A DNA stretch of 64,000 nt. Source: Catellatospora sichuanensis (GTDB taxonomy: Bacteria > Actinomycetota > Actinomycetes > Mycobacteriales > Micromonosporaceae). Numbering within the stretch: the stretch's first letter is position 1; the number at the start of each line of letters is the position of its first letter. The notes below the pieces were generated by a model. The model worked only from the letters and a program-made list of their open reading frames with translations. It was not told the DNA's origin and did not search any database. A program made the position numbers and the translations under genes. Location of the stretch: positions 62,001 to 126,000 of the forward strand of contig NZ_ML660189.1 in assembly GCF_007483665.1 (NCBI RefSeq), in the 5' to 3' direction. Below, in pieces: positions 12,456-20,712 of this stretch.

Positions 12456-12872
12456 CTATTTCCCGCTGGGCTGGTTGAGGCGGATCATGTTCCCGGCCGG
12501 GTCGCGGAACGCGCAGTCCCGAACGCCGTACGCCTGGTCGGCGGGCTCCTGGAGCACCTCGGCGCCCGAGGCGCGGATGTGCTCGAAGGCGGCGTCGACG
12601 TCGTCGGTGGTGAGGATGAGCCCGCGCAGCAGACCCTTGGCCAGCAGGTCGTACTCCTTCTGCTTGTCCTCGGCGGAGGCGTCCGGGTGGGAGTCGGGGG
12701 TCTCGATGGTGATCTCCAGGTCGGGCTGGCCCGGCGGCGAGACGGACACCCAGCGCATGCCCTGGTAGCTGACGTCGGTGCGCACCTCGAAGCCGAGCAC
12801 GTCGCGGTAGAACCCCAGGGCCCTGTCGTGGTCGTCGACGATGAGGAAGCAGTGGGAAACCTTGATGTCCAT
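12456..12872 (-). CDS. VOC-family (glyoxalase/dioxygenase fold) protein
   Basis: This 138-aa protein has two beta-alpha-beta-beta-beta halves: HCFLIVDDHDRALGFYRDVL begins the first and GLILTTDDVDAAFEHIRASG the second, ending in FRDPAGNMIRLNQP. The metal-ligand pattern (His near the start, Glu in LEITIE, Glu/Gln in the second half) is broadly kept, but the reaction cannot be deduced; roles in this family include glyoxalase, antibiotic resistance and ring cleavage. ATG 12872 was chosen over the upstream GTG at 12881 because a TAACGT hexamer ends exactly 7 nt before it, a leaderless arrangement. Confidence 0.85.
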   Translation of the reverse strand: MDIKVSHCFLIVDDHDRALGFYRDVLGFEVRTDVSYQGMRWVSVSPPGQPDLEITIETPDSHPDASAEDKQKEYDLLAKGLLRGLILTTDDVDAAFEHIRASGAEVLQEPADQAYGVRDCAFRDPAGNMIRLNQPSGK

Positions 12873-12879
12873 GCAGCTC

Positions 12880-12885
12880 ACGTTA
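12880..12885 (-). promoter_or_regulatory. -10 element for leaderless VOC gene
   Basis: TAACGT on the minus strand, 7 nt upstream of the ATG at 12872; no RBS is present. Confidence 0.5.
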
Positions 12886-12908
12886 CAGACGGGAGCCCGG
12901 CCCGGGCT

Positions 12909-14219
12909 TCACCCTTGCTGAGCGGTGTCGCGCCGATCCGACGGGGCACGGCGACGGCGCAGCCGTATCAAGATGTACCCGAGGGCCAGCACCGCGATCG
13001 CCCACCCGGCTCCGACGAGCAGCGGCCGGTAGCGGTGGACCAGCGGGCCGGGGTCCGGCGGGCCGGGCTGCCGCGGGGTCCACTGCACCCGGCTGGAGGC
13101 CACGGTGAGTGCGCCGACCGTGTCGGTCCTCGGCGTGCGCATCAGAATCTCCGCCACCTCGGTCAGCCGCACCACGTCGCGGCCCATCGTGACGATCGGT
13201 GCCCCGTCGGCCCAGTCCAGGATGATCGGTTTGGCGAAGGTCTGCTCCCGTTCGGGCATCCGGGTCAGCATGGCCTGCCACTGCAGGCACCGCCCGGTCA
13301 CGCCGGTGTCCGCGTCCAGCAGGCACAGGTCCATCATGTCGACCGCGATGCTCCGGCCGTCCGGCGTCCAGGCGAGCTGCCCGGCGATGCCGCCTGTCAT
13401 GGACAACGACCGGGTCCAGCCCACCCCGTGCTCGCGCCCGTAGGTGTAGAGGTCACCGCGGCGCTGCACGATCAACGTCGAGCCGTCCGGCGACAGTGCG
13501 GCCTGCACCTCGCGGGGCAGCGGTCCGTCGGCCAGCGGCGCCGACCACGCCACGGCGCCGGACGGCAGGTCGACCACGTTGATCGCACCGCGCACCGGAT
13601 GCAGGTACGACGGGTTGTCCCAGCTGACGAGCACGGCCTGGCGGCTGTCCGGCGAGAACGCCAGCGGCGTGCCGGCCTCCAGCGTCCGCGCGTCACCCGT
13701 CGCCACGTCGAGGAGCCGAGTGTGCTGACCGTGGCCGGTCATGACGTATCGCCCGTCGGGGGACAGCTCGACCGTTCCGTCCCAGTGGTCACCGGCGTCG
13801 GACAGGTCGTAGGCGCGATAGGCGTCATCAGGGCCGACCAGCGTCAGCGGCCCGATGGGGTGCGGCACACTCTCCCCGCGCTCCATGTCGACCGTGTAAC
13901 CGATGTCGAAGCCATCGTTGTCGAAGGCGACCAGTGCCCGCCGCAGCGGCGCATGCCGGATGTCGGCCGTCCATGCCGGTGCGTGCACGATGTGGGCGGG
14001 CAGGGGGTCCACGGTGGTGTCGGTGGCCGCCGGCGTCGGTGGCAGGGCGATCTGCGCGGCCAGGCCGATACTGCTGAGCGCCAAGGCGGCGGCGGCCAGC
14101 CCGGTCAGGCGGTGGCGGAGCCGGTCGCGGCGCGCCCGGTCGAACAGGCCCGATGGCACCGGTACCGACGGAGAGCCGTCGGCGACCTGGTGCAGGGCGT
14201 CGCGTAGCGCGTTCGTCAT
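12909..14219 (-). CDS. Membrane-anchored beta-propeller protein, sigma-factor partner
   Basis: This 436-aa protein has a short cytoplasmic N-terminus with a basic patch (FDRARRDRLRHRL). A transmembrane helix at about 38-60 follows, then a large external WD40/TolB-like domain with repeats such as VELSPDGRYVMTG, LAFSPDSRQAVLVS, AALSPDGSTLIVQ and LAWTPDGRSIAVD. A C-terminal membrane helix (about 395-418) precedes an RRRR cluster. The start codon overlaps the upstream ECF sigma gene by 4 bp (ATGA), so translation is coupled. That position is usually held by an anti-sigma factor, but I see no zinc anti-sigma motif (HxxxCxxC). I infer it is a sensor or membrane partner of the sigma factor. Confidence 0.82.
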   Translation of the reverse strand: MTNALRDALHQVADGSPSVPVPSGLFDRARRDRLRHRLTGLAAAALALSSIGLAAQIALPPTPAATDTTVDPLPAHIVHAPAWTADIRHAPLRRALVAFDNDGFDIGYTVDMERGESVPHPIGPLTLVGPDDAYRAYDLSDAGDHWDGTVELSPDGRYVMTGHGQHTRLLDVATGDARTLEAGTPLAFSPDSRQAVLVSWDNPSYLHPVRGAINVVDLPSGAVAWSAPLADGPLPREVQAALSPDGSTLIVQRRGDLYTYGREHGVGWTRSLSMTGGIAGQLAWTPDGRSIAVDMMDLCLLDADTGVTGRCLQWQAMLTRMPEREQTFAKPIILDWADGAPIVTMGRDVVRLTEVAEILMRTPRTDTVGALTVASSRVQWTPRQPGPPDPGPLVHRYRPLLVGAGWAIAVLALGYILIRLRRRRAPSDRRDTAQQG

Positions 14220-14743
14220 CGGGCCGGCACCTCCTGTGGCAGCCGGCCGTCGACCAGCTGCGCCAGTTGCGGGTTGAGGGCACGCAGCCGCATCAGCGCA
14301 TGCCGGGTCTGGCTCTTCACCGTGCCGACCGAGCAGCCGAGCACCTCCGCCGTGTCGGACTCGCTGCGGTCCTCGTAGTAGCGCAGCACCAGCACCGCCC
14401 GCTGCTTCGGCGTGAGGCGGCGCAGCGCGAGGTCGAGCACGACCCGGGTGTCGTGGCACGGTTCGGTGGCGGCCGTCTGCGGCGGCTGGTCGGTCAGCAG
14501 CTCCGGGGGTCGTCGTCGCAGCGCCCGCCACCGGGACACGGACTGGGTGTAAAGGACGCGCCGGACGTACGCCTCCGGGTCGTCGAGCCGGCTCCACCGC
14601 ACCGCGGCCCGCGCCAGCGCCGACTGCAGCAGGTCCTCGGCGTCCTGACGATGGCCCGTGAGCAGGTATGCCGTCCGTCCGAGCGCGGCCGAACGGCCGG
14701 CCACGAACTCCTCGAACGCCGCCCGCGCCTGTGCTGTGTCCAC
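14216..14743 (-). CDS. SigE-family ECF RNA polymerase sigma factor
   Basis: This 175-aa protein contains only sigma regions 2 and 4. Region 2 runs from FVAGRSAALGRTAYLLTG through DAEDLLQSALARAAVRW; region 4 is LTPKQRAVLVLRYYEDRSES followed by the HTH AEVLGCSVGTVKSQ. It matches the actinobacterial SigE subfamily in length and sequence style. It starts with GTG, and a GGGAGG ribosome site lies 4 nt upstream. It is the first gene of a two-gene operon with the membrane propeller protein and is divergent from the gene at 14840. Confidence 0.93.
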   Translation of the reverse strand: MDTAQARAAFEEFVAGRSAALGRTAYLLTGHRQDAEDLLQSALARAAVRWSRLDDPEAYVRRVLYTQSVSRWRALRRRPPELLTDQPPQTAATEPCHDTRVVLDLALRRLTPKQRAVLVLRYYEDRSESDTAEVLGCSVGTVKSQTRHALMRLRALNPQLAQLVDGRLPQEVPAR

Positions 14744-14803
14744 GACACCTCCCTCTCAACTGACGCCTGGCGTGCAGGCCGTGGAGGGAACCGCTTCAGC
14801 CGG

Positions 14804-14832
14804 TTGGCAGACGATCTTCTCCGCCTCACAAT
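14804..14832 (+). promoter_or_regulatory. Promoter with -35 and -10, leaderless
   Basis: TTGGCA (14804-14809), a 17-nt spacer and CACAAT (14827-14832) are followed after 7 nt by the ATG at 14840. This spacing favours 14840 over the ATG at 14831, which lies inside the -10 region. Confidence 0.5.
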
Positions 14833-14839
14833 GAGCGCC

Positions 14840-15280
14840 ATGCTGACGTTTGACGAGGCGTGGCGCAAGAGCACCACCCAGGAATGCGACTGCTGCGGAA
14901 ACGCCAGCCGACGCACGTGGACGATGGTCGACCGCGATGCTCGGCCGTACGCGGTGTTCTTCGCGGCCTGCTACGACCACGGACACGAGCGCGAGACCTG
15001 GATCGACGTCACCTTCGGCACCTGGGGCCAGGGCGCCGACCACCACGACCACGTGACCTTCGGCTGCCGGTTCGGCCGTGTGGCAGGCAGCGAGGCTCCC
15101 GCGGCGACGGCGGTCGACGCCGCCCGGGTCGCTCCGGACGACCCGCTGTTCGGCCAGAAGCTCAGCCGTGCAGAAGCGCTGTCACACCCTCGCGTCAAAG
15201 AGTTCTGGGAGGTCGTCGACCTCATCGTGCTGCACGACCCGCTCGTGCACCAGCACCACTACGGGCACGCGCCCGCCTGA
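14840..15280 (+). CDS. Hypothetical protein with N-terminal CxCC motif
   Basis: This 146-aa soluble protein is of unknown function. The N-terminus MLTFDEAWRKSTTQECDCCG carries a CDCC cluster that could bind a metal. The centre is rich in His/Asp (CYDHGHERETWIDVTFG, GADHHDHVTFGCRFG) and the C-terminus is helical, ending in HQHHYGH. I do not recognise the family. Codon use is typical of the genome. Start chosen by the promoter at 14804; ATG 14831 is an alternative. It is divergent from the sigma factor gene and converges on rmlC. Confidence 0.7.
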   Translation: MLTFDEAWRKSTTQECDCCGNASRRTWTMVDRDARPYAVFFAACYDHGHERETWIDVTFGTWGQGADHHDHVTFGCRFGRVAGSEAPAATAVDAARVAPDDPLFGQKLSRAEALSHPRVKEFWEVVDLIVLHDPLVHQHHYGHAPA

Positions 15281-15314
15281 GGTCCACGCCGCACGACCAG
15301 GCAGAAGTTCCGGC

Positions 15315-15914
15315 CTAGCGGCTCCGCAGCGACGTCGTGTACGCCATGCAGTCGGCGTACACCGGCAGGATGCCCGCCGCGGCCGCTTCGGCGAGCGTGG
15401 GTGCTTCGGCGTCGCGGGGCGACAGGATCGGCGAGCCGGTCGGCCAGTCGATGGCCAGCTGCGGGTCCAGCGGCGACACGGTGAACTCGCGCCCAGGCTG
15501 GTAGCCCTCGGAGCACAGGTAGGCCACGACCGCCGACTCGGACAGCACGCAGTAGGCGTGCCCGAGGCCCTCGCCCAGGTACAGCGCGTTGAAGGAGGTG
15601 TCGTCCAGCCGGACGGCCTCCCACTGGCCGAACGTGGGCGAGCCGACGCGCACGTCGACCACCACGTCGACGATCTCGCCGCTGACGCAGATCACGTACT
15701 TCGCCTGGCCGGGAGGCACCTGGGCGAAGTGCACCCCACGCAGCACGTTCCGGGCCGAGCGGGCGAGGTTGGCCTGCGCCAGCCGCAGCGGATGGCCGGC
15801 CGCGTCGGCGAACAGGTCCGAGCGGTACCACTCCAGGAACATGCCCCGATCGTCGGAGTGCTGGCGGGGATCCATCCGCCACGCGCCCTCGATCGACAGC
15901 GGTGTCAGCTTCAT
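15315..15914 (-). CDS. rmlC: dTDP-4-dehydrorhamnose 3,5-epimerase
   Basis: This 199-aa cupin epimerises dTDP-4-keto-6-deoxyglucose, the third step to dTDP-L-rhamnose. The catalytic His is in [10 protein letters not shown] (compare GLHYQ in classical RmlC), and the active-site Tyr is kept in [10 protein letters not shown], which argues for true 3,5-epimerase rather than a 3-epimerase variant. The substrate-binding stretch [16 protein letters not shown] is also present. Its ATG overlaps the stop of rmlA by 4 bp. It is the distal gene of the leftward rmlA-rmlC pair at the left edge of the polysaccharide locus. Confidence 0.93.
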   Translation of the reverse strand: MKLTPLSIEGAWRMDPRQHSDDRGMFLEWYRSDLFADAAGHPLRLAQANLARSARNVLRGVHFAQVPPGQAKYVICVSGEIVDVVVDVRVGSPTFGQWEAVRLDDTSFNALYLGEGLGHAYCVLSESAVVAYLCSEGYQPGREFTVSPLDPQLAIDWPTGSPILSPRDAEAPTLAEAAAAGILPVYADCMAYTTSLRSR

Positions 15915-16792
15915 CGGCCCGCCTCCGCAATCCGGTACTGCACCAGGTCGATCAGGTAGCTGCCGTAGCCGCTCTTGACCAGCGGCTCGGCCAGTATGCG
16001 CAGCTCGTCGTCGCTGATGTAGCCGGCACGCCAGGCCACCTCCTCGACACAGCCGACCTTCAGGCCCTGCCGCTCCTCGATCACCCGGACGAACTCGGCC
16101 GCCTGCATCATGGACTGGAACGTGCCCGTGTCCAGCCATGCCGTGCCACGGTCCAGAACCGTCACGGTGAGCTCGTTCCGGCGCAGGTAGACCAGGTTCA
16201 CGTCGGTGATCTCCAGCTCGCCGCGGTCGCTCGGCTTGAGGTCCCGGGCGATGTCGACCACCTGGTTGTCGTAGAAGTACAGGCCCGGAATGGCGTACCG
16301 GGATTTCGGCGCGACGGGTTTCTCCTCGATGGACACCGCGCGGCCGTCGACGAATTCGACCACGCCGTATTCCGACGGGTTGGCCACGTGGTGGGCGAAG
16401 ATGCGCGCACCGTGGTCGCCGACGCTGCCGGCGAGCTGGCGCCCGAGGCCGCCGCCATAGAAGATGTTGTCGCCGAGAATCAGCGCGACCGATTCGTCGC
16501 CAATGAATTCAGCGCCGATGACGAATGCCTGGGCAATACCGGCCGGAACCGCTTGTGTCGCATATCCGATCGAGATTCCCCATCTGCGGCCGTCGCCGAG
16601 CAGTCGCTCGAATTGCGGCCTGTCGTCCGGTGTCGTGATGACCAGGATCTCCCGCACACCGGCCATCATCAGCGTGCTGAGCGGGTAATAGACCATCGGC
16701 TTGTCGTACACCGGCATCAGCTGCTTGGACACTGCCTGGGTGACCGGCCAGAGGCGGGAACCGGTACCACCGGCAAGGATGATGCCACGCAT
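15911..16792 (-). CDS. rmlA: Glucose-1-phosphate thymidylyltransferase
   Basis: This 293-aa cytoplasmic nucleotidyltransferase makes dTDP-glucose from glucose-1-phosphate and dTTP. Motifs are [16 protein letters not shown] (nucleotide loop), [18 protein letters not shown] and [10 protein letters not shown]. It is of the RmlA type, with the EKP site in [15 protein letters not shown] start at the ATG at 16792, the usual MRGIILAGG; an in-frame TTG at 16801 has an AGGA box 10 nt upstream and remains possible. The 5' third has fewer G/C third positions than its neighbours. Divergent from rmlB; the starts are only 41 nt apart. Confidence 0.94.
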   Translation of the reverse strand: MRGIILAGGTGSRLWPVTQAVSKQLMPVYDKPMVYYPLSTLMMAGVREILVITTPDDRPQFERLLGDGRRWGISIGYATQAVPAGIAQAFVIGAEFIGDESVALILGDNIFYGGGLGRQLAGSVGDHGARIFAHHVANPSEYGVVEFVDGRAVSIEEKPVAPKSRYAIPGLYFYDNQVVDIARDLKPSDRGELEITDVNLVYLRRNELTVTVLDRGTAWLDTGTFQSMMQAAEFVRVIEERQGLKVGCVEEVAWRAGYISDDELRILAEPLVKSGYGSYLIDLVQYRIAEAGR

Positions 16793-16815
16793 GATGTGCA
16801 ACGTACCGGAGTCCT

Positions 16816-16825
16816 ACTCTAGAAT
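16816..16825. promoter_or_regulatory. Overlapping divergent -10 elements of rmlA and rmlB
   Basis: The palindrome TCTAGA sits inside two opposed hexamers: TAGAAT (16820-16825, plus strand, 8 nt before the rmlB ATG) and TAGAGT (16821-16816, minus strand, toward rmlA). One DNA patch therefore appears to serve both operons. Confidence 0.5.
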
Positions 16826-16833
16826 CCAAAGCC

Positions 16834-17817
16834 ATGAAAATCCTGGTCACGGGAGGAGCCGGTTTCATCGGTTCCGAATACGTGCGCAATGTCCTCGGTG
16901 ACGTCTACGGCGATGTCGATACGACGGTGACCGTTTTGGACAAGCTGACCTATTCCGGCAACATCGCGAACCTCGACGTCATCCGCGCGGACCCGCGCCT
17001 CACGTTCGTGCAGGGCGACATCTGCGATCGCGCGCTCGTGCACGACGTGATGCCCGGTCACGACGCGGTGGTCCACTTCGCGGCGGAGACCCACGTCGAC
17101 CGCGCGGTGCATGAGCCGGCCGCGTTCGTGCAGACCAATGTGGTCGGTACCCAGGTGCTGCTGGAGGCCGCGCACCGGCATGGCGTCGGGCGCTTCGTGC
17201 ACGTCTCCACCGACGAGGTTTACGGCTCGATCGAGCAGGGCTCGTGGACCGAGGACTGGCCGCTGGCCCCGCGCTCGGCGTACTCCGCCGCGAAGGCGGG
17301 CTCCGACCTGCTCGCGCTGGCGTACCACACCACCTACGGCCTGGACGTGGTGGTCACCCGCTGCTCCAACAACTACGGGCACCACCAGTTCCCGGAGAAG
17401 GTCATCCCGCTGTTCGTGACCAACCTGCTCGACGGCGGCACCGTGCCGCTGTACGGCGACGGGCTCAACATCCGCGACTGGCTGCACGTCTCCGACCACT
17501 GCCAGGGCATCAACCTGGTGCTGGCGAAGGGTCGGGCCGGGGAGATCTACCACATCGGCGGCGGCACCGAGCTCAACAACCGCGAGCTGACCGAGCGGCT
17601 GCTGACCGCGACCGGGCGGGACTGGTCTGCGGTGACCTACGTGGCCGACCGCCAGGGGCACGACCGGCGCTACTCGCTGAGCATCGAGAAGATCCGCGCC
17701 GAGCTGGGCTACGAGCCGGCGGTCTCGCTGGAGGACGGCCTGGCCAGCACGGTCGCCTGGTACCGCGACAACCGGACGTGGTGGGAGCCGCTCAAGGCAC
17801 GCGCGGTGATCGGTTGA
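16834..17817 (+). CDS. rmlB: dTDP-glucose 4,6-dehydratase
   Basis: This 327-aa NAD-dependent extended SDR carries out the second step of the dTDP-rhamnose pathway. It shows TGGAGFIGS at residues 6-14, catalytic Tyr150/Lys154 (YSAAK), the RmlB signature STDEVYGSIE with its Asp-Glu pair, and CSNNYGHHQFPEKVIPL. No ribosome site is present; a TAGAAT hexamer 8 nt upstream indicates a leaderless mRNA. The stop codon overlaps the rmlD start (TTGA), so rmlB and rmlD are translationally coupled. Confidence 0.95.
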   Translation: MKILVTGGAGFIGSEYVRNVLGDVYGDVDTTVTVLDKLTYSGNIANLDVIRADPRLTFVQGDICDRALVHDVMPGHDAVVHFAAETHVDRAVHEPAAFVQTNVVGTQVLLEAAHRHGVGRFVHVSTDEVYGSIEQGSWTEDWPLAPRSAYSAAKAGSDLLALAYHTTYGLDVVVTRCSNNYGHHQFPEKVIPLFVTNLLDGGTVPLYGDGLNIRDWLHVSDHCQGINLVLAKGRAGEIYHIGGGTELNNRELTERLLTATGRDWSAVTYVADRQGHDRRYSLSIEKIRAELGYEPAVSLEDGLASTVAWYRDNRTWWEPLKARAVIG

Positions 17818-18710
17818 TCCGGGTGCTCGTCACCGGCGCCGGCGGCATGCTGGGCGGTGACCTCGTCGCCGCGCTGCGGGGCGAGCCCGGCTTCAGCGTC
17901 GTCGGCTTGCGCCGGGACGAGCTCGACCTGCGTGAGGCAGCCGCGGTGCGCGCCGCGGTGGCCGGGGCGGACGTGGTCGTCAACACCGCCGCATGGACAG
18001 ACGTGGACGGTGCCGAGGCCGACGAGGCCGCCGCCACCGCCGTCAACGGCACGGCCGTGGCGGTGCTCGCGGGAGCCTGCGCGGACCGCGGCGCCCGGCT
18101 GATCCAGATCTCGACGGACTACGTGCTGCCCGGGTCGGGGCAGACCGGCCCGTGGCCGGCGGACGCGCCCACCGGGCCGCTCAACGCGTATGGCCGCAGC
18201 AAGCTCGTGGGGGAGCTGGCCACTCGGGAGCTGTTGCCGGACACCGGCTACGTCGTGCGCACCGCGTGGCTCTACGGTGCGCACGGGCGCAACTTCCTGT
18301 CCACCATGCTGGCGCTGGCGCAGACCCGGCCCACCCTGTCCGTCGTCGACGACCAGCACGGCCAGCCGACGTGGACCGTCGAGCTGGCCCGGCAGCTGAT
18401 CGGCCTCGCGGCGGCGGCCGTGGCCGGGCGTGCGCCCGCCGGCATCTACCACGGCACCGCCGCGGGCGAGACGACCTGGCACGGGTTCGCCCGCGCCATC
18501 TTCGCCGCCACCGGCCTGGACCCGGATCGCATCACTCCCGTCACCTCGGCGCAGTTCCCGCGACCCGCGATGCGGCCGGCGTACAGCGTGCTTGCACACG
18601 AAATGTGGGCCGGCACCGGCGTGCCGGTGCAGCCGGACTGGCAGCACCAGCTGCGGCAGGCGCTCGCCGCCGGGGTCGGCCGGCCGGTGGGCGAGCCGAC
18701 CCGCGTCTGA
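17814..18710 (+). CDS. rmlD: dTDP-4-dehydrorhamnose reductase
   Basis: This 298-aa SDR performs the last step to dTDP-L-rhamnose. Motifs: VLVTGAGGMLGGDL (nucleotide binding), NTAAWTDVDGAEADE, STDYVLPG and the catalytic YGRSK. I start at the TTG at 17814, which overlaps the rmlB stop; GTG 17823 is the alternative and would remove three residues before the glycine-rich loop. An 11-bp stem terminator follows at 18720, so rmlBD is a two-gene unit. Confidence 0.93.
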   Translation: MIRVLVTGAGGMLGGDLVAALRGEPGFSVVGLRRDELDLREAAAVRAAVAGADVVVNTAAWTDVDGAEADEAAATAVNGTAVAVLAGACADRGARLIQISTDYVLPGSGQTGPWPADAPTGPLNAYGRSKLVGELATRELLPDTGYVVRTAWLYGAHGRNFLSTMLALAQTRPTLSVVDDQHGQPTWTVELARQLIGLAAAAVAGRAPAGIYHGTAAGETTWHGFARAIFAATGLDPDRITPVTSAQFPRPAMRPAYSVLAHEMWAGTGVPVQPDWQHQLRQALAAGVGRPVGEPTRV

Positions 18711-18719
18711 CGGCGCCGA

Positions 18720-18748
18720 CGGCGGGACGGTATGCCGCCGTCCCGCCG
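18720..18748 (+). terminator. Terminator after rmlBD
   Basis: An 11-bp perfect stem (18720-18730 with 18738-18748) and 7-nt loop begin 10 nt after the rmlD stop. There is no T tract. Confidence 0.65.
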
Positions 18749-18991
18749 ATCAGGTGCACAGTCGTCCAGACGATGTATTGTCCGGGAACGACTGTGGGGG
18801 GAATGCCCGCTTGCACGACGGGGGCTCAGCCGTAACGCCAATCTTGATTGCTTTGTAGTCGGTCCATTGCGGAATGTCAGTTTGCTGACCCCTGTGATGC
18901 GGCGGCGACCATAGACTCGGCGGGTCGTGCAGCCACGGAGAGGACACGCCCGGCCAATGCGCAACTGGGCCGGTGCTGGGGGGGATCGAGT

Positions 18992-20542
18992 GTGAGCATC
19001 ACCCAGACCTTGACCAAAACGCCAATCAATGCTGGATCACACGAGGAGGCCGAGGAAGGCATCACCGTCGTGCTGCCCCGGGTGCCCTCGGGCAACCAGG
19101 CCGGGTTCGCGCGGGTGAACTGGGAGACCGGATATGTCCGGCTCGCATTGCTGTGCGACTTCATGGTCGCCGCCTTCGCCGCGGTTTTCGCCGTCTACGT
19201 CCGGTTTGGTCAGACCTGGAACGATCCCTGGAACCGCATCCACGTCGCCATCGCGGTGCTGTTTCCGCTGGGGTGGCTGACGGCGCTGCTCGTGTCGCGT
19301 GCGTACGACTCGCGGTACATGTTCCTGGGCAACGAGGAATACCTGCGCGTGCTGCGCTCCGCGATGTGGCTCACCACGATCATCGCGTTCGCGTCGTACA
19401 TGTTGAACCTCAACATCTCCCGGGCGTATCCGTTGATCGCCATTCCGATGGTGGTGGCGCTGGCCCTGGTCTGCCGGTATCTGCTGCGTCGCGGGCTGCA
19501 CCGACGCTGGGCCGGCGGGCGCCTGCTGCGCCGCGTCATCGTGGCCGGGCACGAGCAGGCGGTGTGGGAGTTGACCGCGCAGCTGCGCCGCGAGCGTTAC
19601 CACGGTATGGAGGTCGCGGGCGTCTGCCTGCCCTCCGAGCCGAAGCTGGCGGCCGCGATGCTGGGCCGCGGGCAGCGCCATCCGCGGGTGTACGGCACGC
19701 TCGACGTCAACCAGGTGGCCCACGCCGTCGCGGCTTCCGGCAGCGACACGGTCATCGTGCTGCCGTGTCCTGAGTTCGGCAGCAACGCGGTCCGGCGGCT
19801 CGCCTGGAAGCTGGAGCGTGACGAGATCGACCTGATCCTGGCCAGCGCCCTGATCGACGTCACCGGCGACCGGACGACCATCCGGCCCGTGGTGGGACTG
19901 CCGCTGCTGCACGTGGAGCACGCCCGGCTCAAGGGCGGCGGGCGCTACCTCAAGGAGGCGGTCGACTTCGTCGGCGGGCTGGCCGGCACGTTGCTGCTGC
20001 TGCCGTTCCTCGCCGTGATCGCGATGCTGATCAAGATCACCCCGGGCGGACGCGGTGCGGTGATCTTCCGGCAGGTGCGGGTGGGCCGCAACGGCGCTCC
20101 GTTCCAGATCTACAAGTTCCGCACCATGTACGTCGACGCGGAGAGTCAGCTGCACAAGTTGCGGGCGCTGAACGAGCACGACGGCTCGCTGTTCAAGATG
20201 CGCGCGGACCCGCGGATCACCCCGATCGGGCGCTGGCTGCGCAAGTACTCGCTCGACGAGCTGCCGCAGCTGCTCAACGTGCTCAAGGGCGACATGTCGC
20301 TGGTCGGCCCGCGACCGCCGCTGCCGACCGAGGTGGCCCAGTACGGCTTCGAGATGCGCCGGCGGCTGCTGGTCAAGCCGGGCCTGACCGGCCTGTGGCA
20401 GGTCTCCGGCCGCTCGGATCTGCCCTGGGCCGAGGCGGTGCGGCTGGACGTCCACTACGTCGAGAACTGGTCGTTGTGGATGGACCTGCTGATCCTGGCC
20501 CGCACCGCCCGGGCGGTGCTCAAGGGCACGGGCGCCTACTAG
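18992..20542 (+). CDS. Polyprenyl-phosphate glycosylphosphotransferase (WcaJ/CpsE-like)
   Basis: This 516-aa membrane enzyme transfers a sugar-1-phosphate to undecaprenyl phosphate and so starts repeat-unit assembly. The N-terminal half has four to five membrane helices (about 50-165), followed by a CoA-binding-like/Rossmann region. The C-terminal bacterial sugar transferase domain (about 315-516) has a re-entrant helix and the motifs FRQVRVGRNG, IYKFRTMYVDAE, LRKYSLDELPQLLNVLKGD and KPGLTGLWQVSGRS. GTG 18992 has a GGGGGGGA ribosome site 6-7 nt away; the frame runs further upstream without membrane or family features. First gene of the assembly operon. The transferred sugar is not determinable. 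Confidence 0.93.
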   Translation: MSITQTLTKTPINAGSHEEAEEGITVVLPRVPSGNQAGFARVNWETGYVRLALLCDFMVAAFAAVFAVYVRFGQTWNDPWNRIHVAIAVLFPLGWLTALLVSRAYDSRYMFLGNEEYLRVLRSAMWLTTIIAFASYMLNLNISRAYPLIAIPMVVALALVCRYLLRRGLHRRWAGGRLLRRVIVAGHEQAVWELTAQLRRERYHGMEVAGVCLPSEPKLAAAMLGRGQRHPRVYGTLDVNQVAHAVAASGSDTVIVLPCPEFGSNAVRRLAWKLERDEIDLILASALIDVTGDRTTIRPVVGLPLLHVEHARLKGGGRYLKEAVDFVGGLAGTLLLLPFLAVIAMLIKITPGGRGAVIFRQVRVGRNGAPFQIYKFRTMYVDAESQLHKLRALNEHDGSLFKMRADPRITPIGRWLRKYSLDELPQLLNVLKGDMSLVGPRPPLPTEVAQYGFEMRRRLLVKPGLTGLWQVSGRSDLPWAEAVRLDVHYVENWSLWMDLLILARTARAVLKGTGAY

Positions 20543-20627
20543 CGCCGATGAGCCGCTCCACGGCGGCGGTGACGCACATCCGGAGGCCTGTCGCAAGGTC
20601 GACATTAGGTGAGCGCTCGCCGCCGCC

Positions 20628-20646
20628 GTGACTAGGTTGTAGTCAC
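20628..20646. promoter_or_regulatory. Inverted repeat upstream of the WecG-like gene
   Basis: GTGACTA and TAGTCAC flank GGTTG, 66 nt before the next start. It is a 7-bp arm operator-like or weak hairpin element; nothing else identifies its binder. Confidence 0.35.
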
Positions 20647-20712
20647 CGGCGATCGCCGAGTGTGCCTCGCGTGAACACGTGGTTCGGCGAGGCCGATTTC
20701 CTGAGGATGACG

